DNA of 64,000 nucleotides from the NCBI GenBank assembly GCA_963703895.1, contig CAVPFX010000002.1, forward strand, positions 434,001-498,000. Reading direction: 5' to 3'. The translations under genes and the position numbers were made by a program. Positions 16,459 to 24,696 of this stretch are shown here, one piece after another; position 1 is the stretch's first letter, and every line of letters starts with the position of its first letter. Source of the stretch: VRUE01 sp963703895 (GTDB lineage Bacteria > Actinomycetota > Thermoleophilia > Solirubrobacterales > 70-9). The notes under the pieces were generated by a model, which did no database searches, had not been told where the DNA came from, and saw only the letters and a list, made by a program, of their open reading frames with translations.

Positions 16459-16944
16459 CTACGTTTTCGGGTCGCGGGTCGGTGGCTGTCTTTTCGAGAT
16501 CCTCTCGCCTAGCTTGATCACCCACTCAATGGGCTTGAAGATCTGGACGAACACGATCACGGCCATGGTCAATAGAAGAGCGCCCACTAGGACAAGAAGT
16601 GCTCGACCGATCTGAGCGAGGGACATATCGCCGTTCGTGACCCAATCGGCCGCCAAGCCCCCAGCCGCCCCGATGATCACCCCAACGGCTCCGTAGACAG
16701 CGGCTTTCCACCCGCCGACCTTCTCCCCCAACTCCAACCATTCGTGGAAGGTGTCCCGCATTTCTTCCAGGTCAGCTTTGCTCGGAAGGTCCGGCTGCAC
16801 CTTCACGACTTTGGTCTCGGTTTTCTTCCCCGTCCTCCCGATGGCAAAGCCGATGAGCAGGAACACAGTGAGAGTCCCAACGGCCCAGGGAGTTGAAACC
16901 TCCAACGCAAATGGCATGACAGTCACGTATGCACAAGATTTCAT
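16459..16944 (-). CDS. Small membrane protein with two hairpin membrane regions
   Basis: 161 aa from the ATG at 16944 (117 bases of alternatives include the ATG at 16917). One N-terminal membrane segment (A-V-G-T-L-T-V-F-L-L-I-G-F-A-I-G) is followed by a charged linker (K-K-T-E-T-K-V-V-K-V), a helix, then two more segments (A-V-Y-G-A-V-G-V-I-I-G-A-A-G-G and A-L-L-V-L-V-G-A-L-L-L-T-M-A-V-I-V-F-V) and a basic tail. Function unknown. Such small membrane proteins are common as accessory genes of mobile elements, but nothing here defines a role. Confidence 0.6.
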   Translation of the reverse strand: MKSCAYVTVMPFALEVSTPWAVGTLTVFLLIGFAIGRTGKKTETKVVKVQPDLPSKADLEEMRDTFHEWLELGEKVGGWKAAVYGAVGVIIGAAGGLAADWVTNGDMSLAQIGRALLVLVGALLLTMAVIVFVQIFKPIEWVIKLGERISKRQPPTRDPKT

Positions 16945-17236
16945 AATCGAATCGAAGGGCTCCGACTCCCTGGTTTGGAGTGGAGGCGGAAAGGCTGGAT
17001 TGTCGGCGGAGAGGTCTTGGGGGCGTCCCAAAGTGCCTAAAACGAGACAATCGGATCGAATCCACGCCAATTTCGGTAGGTCGAGGCATTGCCACAGGAG
17101 TATTTATTCCCGCATATGGGGCCTTACACCCCGGCGAGTGCCGGAGTTACGAAGCCTGACACGGCGGCTGATCGAAGAGGACGGTTGTCGAGGCCTCGGG
17201 CGCTCGGCGGGCGGAGCGTCTAGGTTGAGGGGCGAA

Positions 17237-18190
17237 GTGACCCACGCGTTGTCATCATCGGACGGCGAGCCTAATGTTCCAACGCTTACGGCTTTCGGTG
17301 AGATCGCCGTGCACGTGTCGCTGCGGTGGCGCGATTCGAGCCCAGCTTCGGACAGCATTGAGCTCGCTCCCGTCGCCTTGGCGGTCGGCGGCGGCACGTC
17401 GATCGTGTGCCAGTATCTGCGGGCACTTCAACATCGCGTCCGGATGGTCGCGATGGTGGCGGCCGACGGCTACGGCGAGAGCGTCTTGAGTCAGTTGCGT
17501 GATTGCGGCGTTGAACTCCTCCCCCCGCTCATCGGAGGGACCCGGACGACCGTCGCCGTCATTGAGTCGCGGGACGATGGGCAGCACCACATCACGTACT
17601 CACCGTCCGATGCCGACGCCGCCGGCTTCGTCGAGCGAGCAGCAGCGGTGGGCCCGAGTGCGTTCACCTACAGCCCGGGCTTTCCGGGGTTCGAGCCGCT
17701 CCTCGAGCAGCTTGCGAAGTCTCCAGCGACGCTGGTCGCAGACCTCGGGTACCGGCCGTGGCTGGCCGACGCCGCGATCTATCGCCGCGAGGTGCTTGAG
17801 CGAGCGGGGTTGGTCGATTGCGCAGCTCTGTCGGGCGCCGGGTTGGCAGACGACGAGCTGGATCGGCTGCTGCGTGAGGTGATCCAAGCCGGTGCCTCGG
17901 CCGTTGTCGCTACCCGCGGTGCACTCGGAGCGGTCGTACACAACGGAACTGAGGTACGAGTGGTGCCTGGTTTCGTGTGCCGCGCACGGCACACCGTCGG
18001 GGCCGGAGATGCGTTTGTTGCGGGGCTGATCGCCGGCTTGGCTGAGGGGCGCGGATTGGCTCACGCCGCGATGCTCGGCAACGCCGCAGCCGCTGGCCGC
18101 ATCTCGGTGTTCCCTCGGGTTCCCGGCCGACGCGAGATTGATGCCATCACCAGCGCGAGTCAGAACTCCGGGAATCCCGCTCCGACGTAG
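17237..18190 (+). CDS. PfkB family carbohydrate kinase
   Basis: 317 aa from the GTG at 17237, preceded by GAGGGG at 5-6 bases; the open frame extends much further upstream without coding character. It shows the ribokinase/PfkB fold: an N-terminal substrate-binding glycine pair (V-G-G-G-T-S) and the C-terminal anion-hole motif H-T-V-G-A-G-D (252-258), with the catalytic base Asp258. The first residue of that motif is normally Asp; His here is unusual. It probably phosphorylates a sugar or sugar-like metabolite. It opens the tailoring cluster, convergent with the next gene, whose 3' end it overlaps by 31 bases. Confidence 0.82.
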   Translation: MTHALSSSDGEPNVPTLTAFGEIAVHVSLRWRDSSPASDSIELAPVALAVGGGTSIVCQYLRALQHRVRMVAMVAADGYGESVLSQLRDCGVELLPPLIGGTRTTVAVIESRDDGQHHITYSPSDADAAGFVERAAAVGPSAFTYSPGFPGFEPLLEQLAKSPATLVADLGYRPWLADAAIYRREVLERAGLVDCAALSGAGLADDELDRLLREVIQAGASAVVATRGALGAVVHNGTEVRVVPGFVCRARHTVGAGDAFVAGLIAGLAEGRGLAHAAMLGNAAAAGRISVFPRVPGRREIDAITSASQNSGNPAPT

Positions 18191-18948
18191 GGCGCTCCGA
18201 CGATGAGCCCGTGCCGCGCAGCCGCCGCGCTTGCCCGCGGCGCCGCACGCTCGCGTGCGTCGAAGCGCGCATCGCCGCCCGCCCAGCGAAGCACAAGCGC
18301 TCGCCGCCACGCCACCGCGGCGGTGTTGGGACCCGAACGATGCAACGTCGCGGAGTGGAACACCAGCACGTCACCGGCGGCCAGCTCGGGGCAAATTACG
18401 TGGTGATGCTTGCGCAGGTCGACGTCCTGCGGCAACGCCTCGTGCTCAGGGTCGATCAGGGAGGAATCGGGGCGCGCGCCGATCGCCTGGAACATCGTGC
18501 CCCAGCGGTGCGAGCCTGGAATGAGCTCGAGACCGCCGGTCTCCGGGCTCACGTCGTCGAGCGCAAGCCAGCTGGTGCAGAGCTCGTCGCCCCTGATCGG
18601 CCAGAAGCTACCGTCCTGATGCCACGGCATCTCGTCGTCGGTGCGCGGCGCCTTCGCGAAGACCTGATCGTCGATCAACGCGACCGGCCCTCCCGCGAAC
18701 AGCCCGCGCACCTCCGCCGCGAGATCGGACATCCGCAGGAACTCAGCGAGCTCCGGCACCGCGGCGAGGATGCCGTGGCCGTTGACGAACCGTCCGGTCG
18801 ACGAGGAGCCGAGATCGCTCAGACGCTCGCTGGGCGTCGCGAGGTGCTCCGCCACGGCGCCGCGGAGGCGATCGACCCACTCCCGTGAGGCAGCACCACG
18901 AACGATCGCCAAACCATCACGCCAGAAGCTCTCGCGAAAGGCGGTCAT
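18160..18948 (-). CDS. Phytanoyl-CoA dioxygenase (PhyH) family Fe(II)/2-oxoglutarate oxygenase
   Basis: 262 aa. The facial triad is visible as H110-x-D112 in W-H-Q-D-G-S-F-W-P, with a distal His (198 or 203) in H-S-A-T-L-H-R-S-G-P-N. G-G-L-E-L-I-P-G-S-H-R-W-G is the family's conserved loop. Members hydroxylate or otherwise oxidise small molecules with 2-oxoglutarate and O2. The start at 18948 shares an ATGA with the SDR stop, so the two genes are coupled. It is one of two PhyH genes in the cluster; the substrate is unknown. Confidence 0.85.
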   Translation of the reverse strand: MTAFRESFWRDGLAIVRGAASREWVDRLRGAVAEHLATPSERLSDLGSSSTGRFVNGHGILAAVPELAEFLRMSDLAAEVRGLFAGGPVALIDDQVFAKAPRTDDEMPWHQDGSFWPIRGDELCTSWLALDDVSPETGGLELIPGSHRWGTMFQAIGARPDSSLIDPEHEALPQDVDLRKHHHVICPELAAGDVLVFHSATLHRSGPNTAAVAWRRALVLRWAGGDARFDARERAAPRASAAAARHGLIVGAPYVGAGFPEF

Positions 18949-19721
18949 CCGACGTGAGGGATGGAGTTGAACCATTGCTCGCGATCGGACGCCCGAAGCA
19001 GCTCGCCGCGAGCGGTCTCTGGATGAGGCAACACCAAGAACCGGCGCTGCGCCCAGGTGTCCATCACGGCCTCCACGACCGCGTTCGGCGTCAGCACCTC
19101 GCCGGCGAGATCCCGGGCGGACTCGCCGAACTCGGCGAAGTAGGCGTCAAGCATTGCGGTGTCGACGCCCTGAGGGCAGATCGCCATCACGTGGATACCG
19201 CGGCGCCGGTAGTTGATGGCCAGCCACTCCGAGAACGACACCGCGGCATGCTTGGAGACGGCATACGGCGCGGCGGCCGGGTCGGTCTGCAGTCCGGCAG
19301 CCGAGCACATGTTGATGATGCATCCGCGGCCGGCGGTTTCCATCGCCGGAAGGACCGCCCGCGCACCGTAGACGTGGCTCATCACGTTCGTCGTCCAGCA
19401 ACGCTCCCACGCGTCGTCGGGCGCGTCCAGCCCGCCCGTGCGAAGCACCCCGGCGAACTGGCAGAGCACGGTGACGGGCCCGAACCTGCCGTGCGTAGAC
19501 GACACGGCCGCCGTAAGCGCCGCCTCGTCTGAGACGTCGACCACCGTGGTCTGGACGGCCGTCACCTTGGCGAGCTCGCGCCCAATCGCGTTCAGGCCGG
19601 CCGCATCGACATCGACGAGGCAGAGCCCCCGCGGTCGCGCCGCCGCGATGCGTCGCGCCATGGCAGCGCCGAGCCCCCCCGCGGCGCCGGTGACGAGCGC
19701 GACGTCGGTGCTTTCGATCAC
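18945..19721 (-). CDS. Short-chain dehydrogenase/reductase
   Basis: 258 aa, classical SDR. The cofactor motif T-G-A-A-G-G-L-G is at residues 11-18, and an Asp (D37/D39) after beta-2 suggests NAD preference. Catalytic residues are Ser140, Tyr153 and Lys157 (Y-A-V-S-K). The NNAG position reads C-Q-F-A-G, a departure from consensus. GTG at 19721 is taken as start because it places the Rossmann fold at the N-terminus and leaves 13 bases to the divergent phosphoesterase gene. Coupled through an ATGA with the PhyH gene. Likely oxidises or reduces a hydroxyl of the cluster's product. Confidence 0.88.
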   Translation of the reverse strand: MIESTDVALVTGAAGGLGAAMARRIAAARPRGLCLVDVDAAGLNAIGRELAKVTAVQTTVVDVSDEAALTAAVSSTHGRFGPVTVLCQFAGVLRTGGLDAPDDAWERCWTTNVMSHVYGARAVLPAMETAGRGCIINMCSAAGLQTDPAAAPYAVSKHAAVSFSEWLAINYRRRGIHVMAICPQGVDTAMLDAYFAEFGESARDLAGEVLTPNAVVEAVMDTWAQRRFLVLPHPETARGELLRASDREQWFNSIPHVG

Positions 19722-19734
19722 CGGCAGAGTGCGA

Positions 19735-20538
19735 ATGGCTGACGCATCGCCCCGTATCCTGCCAGCAGCCGCCGCCGATCGGCAAACTCCTGCAGACGTG
19801 ACTGCGACCGTGTTGCACCTCACCGACATCCATCTGCCCGAGGTAAGGGCAGACCTGGTTTGCGACGTTGACGCCGACGCAGCGGTCGCGGAGGTGCTCG
19901 CCGCGTGCCGGCGTGCCGCTCCGAAGCTGGACGCGATCGTGCTGACGGGCGACCAGACTGAGGACGCGACCGTGGCAGCGCACCTGCGCCTCCGAGTAGC
20001 GCTCGGCTCGACAGGCCAGGTCATCGCGGTGCCCGGCAACCACGACCTTCCGGACGCCCACGCCGCGGCATGGCCCGAGCGCACCACGGCTGAGGTCGGC
20101 GCGTGGCGGGTGGTCGGTATCGACACCTCGATTCCGGGCCAGATTCACGGGAGCGTGGACGTCCCGGGACTGTGTGCGCGGCTTGACGCGCTGGACCAGC
20201 GTTTCACGGTGCTCGCCATGCACCACCCCCCGCGGTCGCCCGCCAGCCATGACTGGTTTCGCCTTCTCGGTGCGGAACAGCTCCTCGCCGAGATCAGCGC
20301 TCGCCCGCACGTCCGGGTCGTGCTCAGCGGCCACGTCCACGTGCCGTTCTCCTGGCAGCACAAGCACTGCGCGCTCTTGGGCGGGCCATCGACGCTGACG
20401 CCGTTCGCGCACGAGGGGCCCGCGGACCACCAGGTGATTGTTGGCCGCGGCGCGGAATGCGGCGCCCGAATCCTCGTGCTGCACGAGGATGGGGGCCACG
20501 AGCATCGACTCGTTTTGCGGCCGCCCGCGAGCTCCTAG
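19735..20538 (+). CDS. Calcineurin-like metallophosphoesterase (class III, CpdA-like)
   Basis: 267 aa if the ATG at 19735 is used; the GTG at 19798 (246 aa) is an attractive alternative because the gene is only 13 bases from the divergent SDR. All metal-binding motifs are present: D31-x-H33, G-D73, G-N102-H103-D, H163-H164 and G-H200-V-H202. The short length and motif spacing resemble cyclic-nucleotide or nucleotide-sugar phosphohydrolases. Within the cluster it could hydrolyse a sugar or nucleotide phosphate. Its TAG stop and the opposite gene's stop are supplied by a single CTAG palindrome (20535-20538). Confidence 0.85.
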   Translation: MADASPRILPAAAADRQTPADVTATVLHLTDIHLPEVRADLVCDVDADAAVAEVLAACRRAAPKLDAIVLTGDQTEDATVAAHLRLRVALGSTGQVIAVPGNHDLPDAHAAAWPERTTAEVGAWRVVGIDTSIPGQIHGSVDVPGLCARLDALDQRFTVLAMHHPPRSPASHDWFRLLGAEQLLAEISARPHVRVVLSGHVHVPFSWQHKHCALLGGPSTLTPFAHEGPADHQVIVGRGAECGARILVLHEDGGHEHRLVLRPPASS

Positions 20539-21800
20539 TTGGCTGCGGTCGTCAAGACGTCGGGACGGAGGTCGGGCGTGACCGGGAGCACGAACCGGCC
20601 CCCTCGATCGAGGTACTCGCGCTGCTCTTCGACGATCTCGTCGGCGAGGTTCCACGCGAGCAACAGCGCGAAGTCCGGCCGTCGTCTGATCAGCGCCTCG
20701 GGTGCGTAGATCGGCACGGCGCACCCCGGAATTGCCTTGCCCTGCTTGGCGGGGTTCTTATCGACTACGAAGTTCACCTCGGCGGCGGTCAGGCCCGTCG
20801 TATTGAGCAGCGTCGCGCCCTTGGCCGTGGCGCCGTACGCGGCGAGGGTCTGCCCGCGGCCACGGACCTCGGCGACGAACGCCCGCAGCCGGGCTTGGGC
20901 CAGCTGCACGCGTCCGGCAATACCCGCGTAGAACCGCCGCTCGCCAACGCCCGCGGCCGACTCCTCGGCTAGCACCCGCCGCGCTGCCACGGTCTGCCCG
21001 TGCCTGTGGCTGAGGTACCAGCGCAGGCTCCCGCCGTGGACGCCGGGCAGCTCTTCGACGTCGTTAAGTTGGAGACCGTGGTGCGCGAACAGGGCGCGCA
21101 GGGCGTGGGTAGACAGGTAGGAGAAATGCTCGTGGTAGATCGTGTCGAAGGACAACGCGTCGACCATGGCCTTTACGGACGGGTTCTCGATCGTCACGAC
21201 GCCGGTAGTCGAGAGGAGCGCCGCGATGCCGCCGGCGAAGTCGTTGATGTTGGGGACGTGGGCGAGCACGTTGTTGGCGATGATCGCGTCGGCCGCCCCG
21301 TGCTCTCGTCGCAGCTCGTGTGCGAAATCCAGCCCGAAGAACGCCCGGACGTTCGGGATGTCCAACGCGCTGGCTGCCTCGGCCGGCCCAATCGCCGGAT
21401 CGACCCCGAGCACGCCGATGCCCGCGCGCCGCAAGTGCCGGAGGAGGTATCCATCGTTGGAGCCAAGCTCGACGACCAGCGAGCTTGAGCTCAGGCCGTA
21501 CGCCTGCACGAGGTCGTGCGCGAACCGCTCCGCGCGCTCGACGGTGCTCCTCGAGAACGCCGTGTAATACGGATAGTCGGTGCCGAAGATGACGTCAGCG
21601 GGCAGGTCGTGGGTTACCTGGACGAGGGCGCACTTCTCGCAGAGCTGAACCCCCAGCGGAAAGCACGGGGCAGCGGCTGCCATCGCCGGAGGCGCCAGGC
21701 CGTTGGCGATGGGGGTGTGCCCGAGGTCCAGGACCGGATGAAGCTCCGGCTTCCCACACGCTCGGCAGTTCAGCACCGGGAGGGCCGCCTCGACGGTCAA
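20535..21800 (-). CDS. Sugar C-methyltransferase-type SAM methyltransferase with zinc-binding N-terminus
   Basis: 421 aa with the three-part architecture of NDP-deoxysugar C-methyltransferases (TylC3-like). The N-terminal zinc-binding domain has C12-x2-C15 and C54-x2-C57. The Rossmann methyltransferase domain carries E-L-G-S-N-D-G (111-117) and the Y-H-E-H-F-S-Y-L-S active-site stretch. The C-terminal domain (Methyltransf_14 type) contains G-A-T-A-K-G. Known relatives methylate C3 of keto-deoxysugars; some act on other keto substrates. It overlaps the downstream epimerase-like gene by four bases, suggesting an operon on this strand. Confidence 0.88.
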   Translation of the reverse strand: MTVEAALPVLNCRACGKPELHPVLDLGHTPIANGLAPPAMAAAAPCFPLGVQLCEKCALVQVTHDLPADVIFGTDYPYYTAFSRSTVERAERFAHDLVQAYGLSSSSLVVELGSNDGYLLRHLRRAGIGVLGVDPAIGPAEAASALDIPNVRAFFGLDFAHELRREHGAADAIIANNVLAHVPNINDFAGGIAALLSTTGVVTIENPSVKAMVDALSFDTIYHEHFSYLSTHALRALFAHHGLQLNDVEELPGVHGGSLRWYLSHRHGQTVAARRVLAEESAAGVGERRFYAGIAGRVQLAQARLRAFVAEVRGRGQTLAAYGATAKGATLLNTTGLTAAEVNFVVDKNPAKQGKAIPGCAVPIYAPEALIRRRPDFALLLAWNLADEIVEEQREYLDRGGRFVLPVTPDLRPDVLTTAAN

Positions 21801-22390
21801 GGGTCAGTCCATCGGTTGTGGACATTGAGCACGTCGAGCATCTCCGCGAGCACCGGAGCCCTCGCATCGCGGGTGCTGAGGCTTACCGGATCGCTGGGCC
21901 ACTCGATGCCCAGTTCAGGATCATCCCAGCGGATCGAGAGGTCTGAGCCCGTTCCGTATACGGACGTGTGGAGGTACGTCACGTCAGCGGGTCCTTCGAG
22001 CACCTGAAATCCATGGCCGACGCCGTCCGGTACCACCAGAGCCCGTAGCATCAGGTCATCGAGCAGGTACGCCTTCCAGCACCCGAACGCCGGTGATCCA
22101 CGCCGTAGGTCGACGACCACGTCGAAAATCCGGCCGCGAACGCACCGCACGATCTTCGCCTCGCCGGGATCGATCTGGAGGTGGATGCCGCGCAGCACGC
22201 CTGGTGCCGAACGCGAATGGCTGTGCTGCATGACCGCATCGAGTGACACCGGCGTGCCGTGCAACTGCTCGGGCGTAAGCATGCGCCCGAAGAACCCGCG
22301 CTCGTCGTCGATGACGATGGGCTCGACGATATGCACTCCGGGAATCGCGCCGTCCCACATCACAACGGCGCTGTGTCCGCCCGGCGCCAT
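21797..22390 (-). CDS. dTDP-4-dehydrorhamnose 3,5-epimerase (RfbC)-like protein
   Basis: 197 aa cupin-type epimerase. Family motifs are D-E-R-G-F-F (29-34), the S-x-S-x-x-G-V-L-R-G-I-H-L-Q region with catalytic His70, Lys79, and V-G-H-G-F (124-128). A Tyr (139 or 145) would be the acid. Sequence elsewhere is divergent, so the substrate may be another NDP-4-keto sugar. Epimerase and C-methyltransferase are neighbours in many deoxysugar pathways. It is coupled to the methyltransferase by an ATGA (21797-21800) and is divergent from the DUF4910 gene with 27 bases between starts. Confidence 0.82.
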   Translation of the reverse strand: MAPGGHSAVVMWDGAIPGVHIVEPIVIDDERGFFGRMLTPEQLHGTPVSLDAVMQHSHSRSAPGVLRGIHLQIDPGEAKIVRCVRGRIFDVVVDLRRGSPAFGCWKAYLLDDLMLRALVVPDGVGHGFQVLEGPADVTYLHTSVYGTGSDLSIRWDDPELGIEWPSDPVSLSTRDARAPVLAEMLDVLNVHNRWTDP

Positions 22391-22417
22391 TGCCTGCCGC
22401 AGATAGGTTTATTCACG

Positions 22418-23680
22418 ATGGTTGACAGCACTTGCACGGGACCTCTCATGGCCCAGCTGATGCCACTGGCGCGCAGCCTAACCGGACCAGGGACCCGGGC
22501 GACTCTTGCGGCGCTACAGCGTGAGCTGCCGATCGAGATTCTCCGATTCCCTTCACGCTCGCATGTTCTCGGCTGGGAAGTTCCCGACGAATGGAACCTC
22601 GACCGCGCATGGCTCGAGGCACCCGACGGCCGAGTTGTGGCCGATACCGACCGCCACGCCCTGCACGTCGTCGGGTACAGCGACCCGGGGGAGTATGTCC
22701 TCGACCTCCCTGCGCTTGACTCTCACCTGCATTCGTTGCCGGCGATCCCGAACGCGATCCCTTACCGAACGTCCTATTACGCGCGTCGCTGGGGGTTCTG
22801 CCTGCCGGACGACCTCCGGACGGGGCTCCCTGCGGGGCGCTACCGTGCGACAGTGCGCGGCACGCTTGCCGCTGGGCACCTCGAGCTCGGTGAGCTCGTC
22901 GTTCGCGGTCGAAGCCGGAACGAGGTGCTCGTCGCAACGCACATCTGCCATCCGCAGATGGCGAACGACAACGTCACCGGCATCGTTGCCGTGGTGAAGC
23001 TTGCTCGTTGGGCGCTGTCTCGCGAGCCCCGCTTGACGTACCGCTTCCTGTTCGCACCGGCGACCGTGGGGGCTCTTGCCTGGCTGACGCATGCGCGCCC
23101 GGATCTGCACCGCATCGTCCACGGCCTGGTTATCACCGGCGTCGGCGACGCCTCCGCGCTCACGTGGAAGCGCCCGCGGCGTGGCGAGTCGCTCATCGAC
23201 GGGGCGATGCAGGCAGTGCTGGGAGAGGGCGACCGTGTCATCGACTGGTACCCCTATGGCTACGACGAGCGCCAGTTCTGCTCTCCGGGTTTCGATCTTC
23301 CGGTAGGCCGGCTGAGCCGCAGCTTGCACGGCTCCTACCCGGAGTACCACACCTCTCACGACGACCTCAACTTCGTCGACCCCGGTCAGGTCGATGATGC
23401 GGTTGCGACCGTCATCGCGGCGTTCGAGCGCTTGGAGGCCCACGAGATCCCCCGAAACATCCACCCACATGGCGAGCCGAAGCTCATTGACCACGGGCTG
23501 TTCCGGTCGACCGGAGGCTCGCTGTCAAGCACCGCGGCGGAGCATGCGCTGCTCTGGGTGCTCAGCCTCGCCGACGGGACGCGGGACATGGCCGACATCG
23601 TTCAGCGCTCGGGGCTCAGCCGCGAGAGCGTTCTTGAGGCTGCGTCGGCGCTTGAAGCGGCCGGATTGCTCGAGCGCTGA
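22418..23680 (+). CDS. DUF4910 family (M28 aminopeptidase-like) protein
   Basis: 420 aa. A central metallopeptidase-like domain has the family motif A-T-H-I-C-H-P-Q-M-A-N-D-N (His175, His178, Asp184) and later E-Y-H-T-S-H-D-D-L. The last ~65 residues form a winged helix (L-S-L-A-D-G-T-R-D-M ... A-A-S-A-L-E-A-A-G-L-L). Family members lie in polysaccharide and natural-product loci; the activity is not established, and a deacetylase or amidase role is one suggestion. It probably processes the sugar-like product of the cluster. A second in-frame ATG at 22448 is possible. Confidence 0.8.
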   Translation: MVDSTCTGPLMAQLMPLARSLTGPGTRATLAALQRELPIEILRFPSRSHVLGWEVPDEWNLDRAWLEAPDGRVVADTDRHALHVVGYSDPGEYVLDLPALDSHLHSLPAIPNAIPYRTSYYARRWGFCLPDDLRTGLPAGRYRATVRGTLAAGHLELGELVVRGRSRNEVLVATHICHPQMANDNVTGIVAVVKLARWALSREPRLTYRFLFAPATVGALAWLTHARPDLHRIVHGLVITGVGDASALTWKRPRRGESLIDGAMQAVLGEGDRVIDWYPYGYDERQFCSPGFDLPVGRLSRSLHGSYPEYHTSHDDLNFVDPGQVDDAVATVIAAFERLEAHEIPRNIHPHGEPKLIDHGLFRSTGGSLSSTAAEHALLWVLSLADGTRDMADIVQRSGLSRESVLEAASALEAAGLLER

Positions 23681-23692
23681 CCGGGCTTCGGC

Positions 23693-24628
23693 TTAGAGGG
23701 TCTCTGCGGCGCGCGATGCCGTCTCGGCGTCGAAGACGACGATCGCGCCATCGGGCGCGGGTCCGTAGATCTCGCTTACGAGCTCCTCCTCGATGCGCTC
23801 GCCGCTGGCGACCTGGGCGAAGTCGCGGATCGAGGTTCCCGTGCAGGCCACGTCGTGCATCGGCGCGCCCTGCCGCCCTTCGACGTGACGTCGGTCGACC
23901 GTGCGGAAGTCGATGCTGTACCGCGTCACCGCAGACGTGTTCGGGATCGAGCCGTGCAGGTGGGCGCCCGAGAACAGCAGCACCGCACCGGGTTGTAGAA
24001 CGGGAATCAGCGGGTCGGGCAGTGCCGTATCCAGTGCTTCGGGTCGCACCTGCGTTTCACGTTTGACTTGCCTGGCGGTGGTCAAGCGGTCACGGTTGGC
24101 CTGGAAGTAGTCGAAGTCCTCGGAGTTGTTGGTGACCGGCTCCGCGAACCGGTCCAGCGCGAACCGCATCCCGTTCTCCGGCGTCGTGCCGTAGATCGGC
24201 AGCCACCAGTTGATCTGCGCTGCCGGTGCGCCGTACCACGTGTCCCGATGCCAAGGAAACGCCAGGGCGATGCCGGTGGAGAGATGCCCGACAGGGAATG
24301 CCGTGCGCGGCTTGGGCACGTCGTAATAGGTGACGCCCGGATCGAAGCCGAGCTCGCGAATCATGTCGCAGACCAGGCGCTTGGACTCCGGGTCGTGGAT
24401 GAATGCTGGCTTCCACCGCCCGAGCATCTGAGCCACCTTCGTTGGGTCGAAGTGCTCATGAGCGGTCTGGGGCGCATGTGGGGCGAACAGCTCCTCCAAG
24501 CGCAAGCGCGTGTGGCGGGCCAGTGCCTGCGCTGCGGTGACGTCGGTGAAAAGCACCAGGTCCCCGGCGTACAATGCGTCGTACAGCGCATCGCGCGTGT
24601 CGACTGGGTTGATGAGCAGCGAGGTCAT
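23693..24628 (-). CDS. Second phytanoyl-CoA dioxygenase (PhyH)-like Fe(II)/2-oxoglutarate oxygenase
   Basis: 311 aa from the ATG at 24628. The iron ligands appear as H127-x-D129 (P-W-H-R-D-T-W-Y-G) and H225 (G-A-H-L-H-G-S-I-P-N), with the 2OG-binding Arg likely at 236 (T-R-Y-S-I-D-F-R). It is not a close duplicate of the first PhyH protein: spacing and length differ, so the two probably act on different positions or substrates. It is divergent from the aminotransferase gene, with 68 bases between starts. Confidence 0.82.
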   Translation of the reverse strand: MTSLLINPVDTRDALYDALYAGDLVLFTDVTAAQALARHTRLRLEELFAPHAPQTAHEHFDPTKVAQMLGRWKPAFIHDPESKRLVCDMIRELGFDPGVTYYDVPKPRTAFPVGHLSTGIALAFPWHRDTWYGAPAAQINWWLPIYGTTPENGMRFALDRFAEPVTNNSEDFDYFQANRDRLTTARQVKRETQVRPEALDTALPDPLIPVLQPGAVLLFSGAHLHGSIPNTSAVTRYSIDFRTVDRRHVEGRQGAPMHDVACTGTSIRDFAQVASGERIEEELVSEIYGPAPDGAIVVFDAETASRAAETL

Positions 24629-24682
24629 GCCTGAGGCGACTCCACTTGCCGATCGTACCTTCCTCACTCACTGCGTTGTGAC

Positions 24683-24688
24683 TAGGGT
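24683..24688 (+). promoter_or_regulatory. Leaderless-type -10 of the aminotransferase gene
   Basis: TAGGGT (TANNNT) ends 8 bases before the ATG at 24697; no Shine-Dalgarno sequence is seen. Confidence 0.35.
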
Positions 24689-24696
24689 GCGCAGTG

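Noticed and set aside
19147..20724. 525-codon minus-strand open frame
   Set aside because: Overlaps the well-supported SDR and phosphoesterase genes in another frame; Arg-rich shadow sequence.
22553..23494. 313-codon minus-strand open frame
   Set aside because: Antisense of the DUF4910 gene; no coherent domain.
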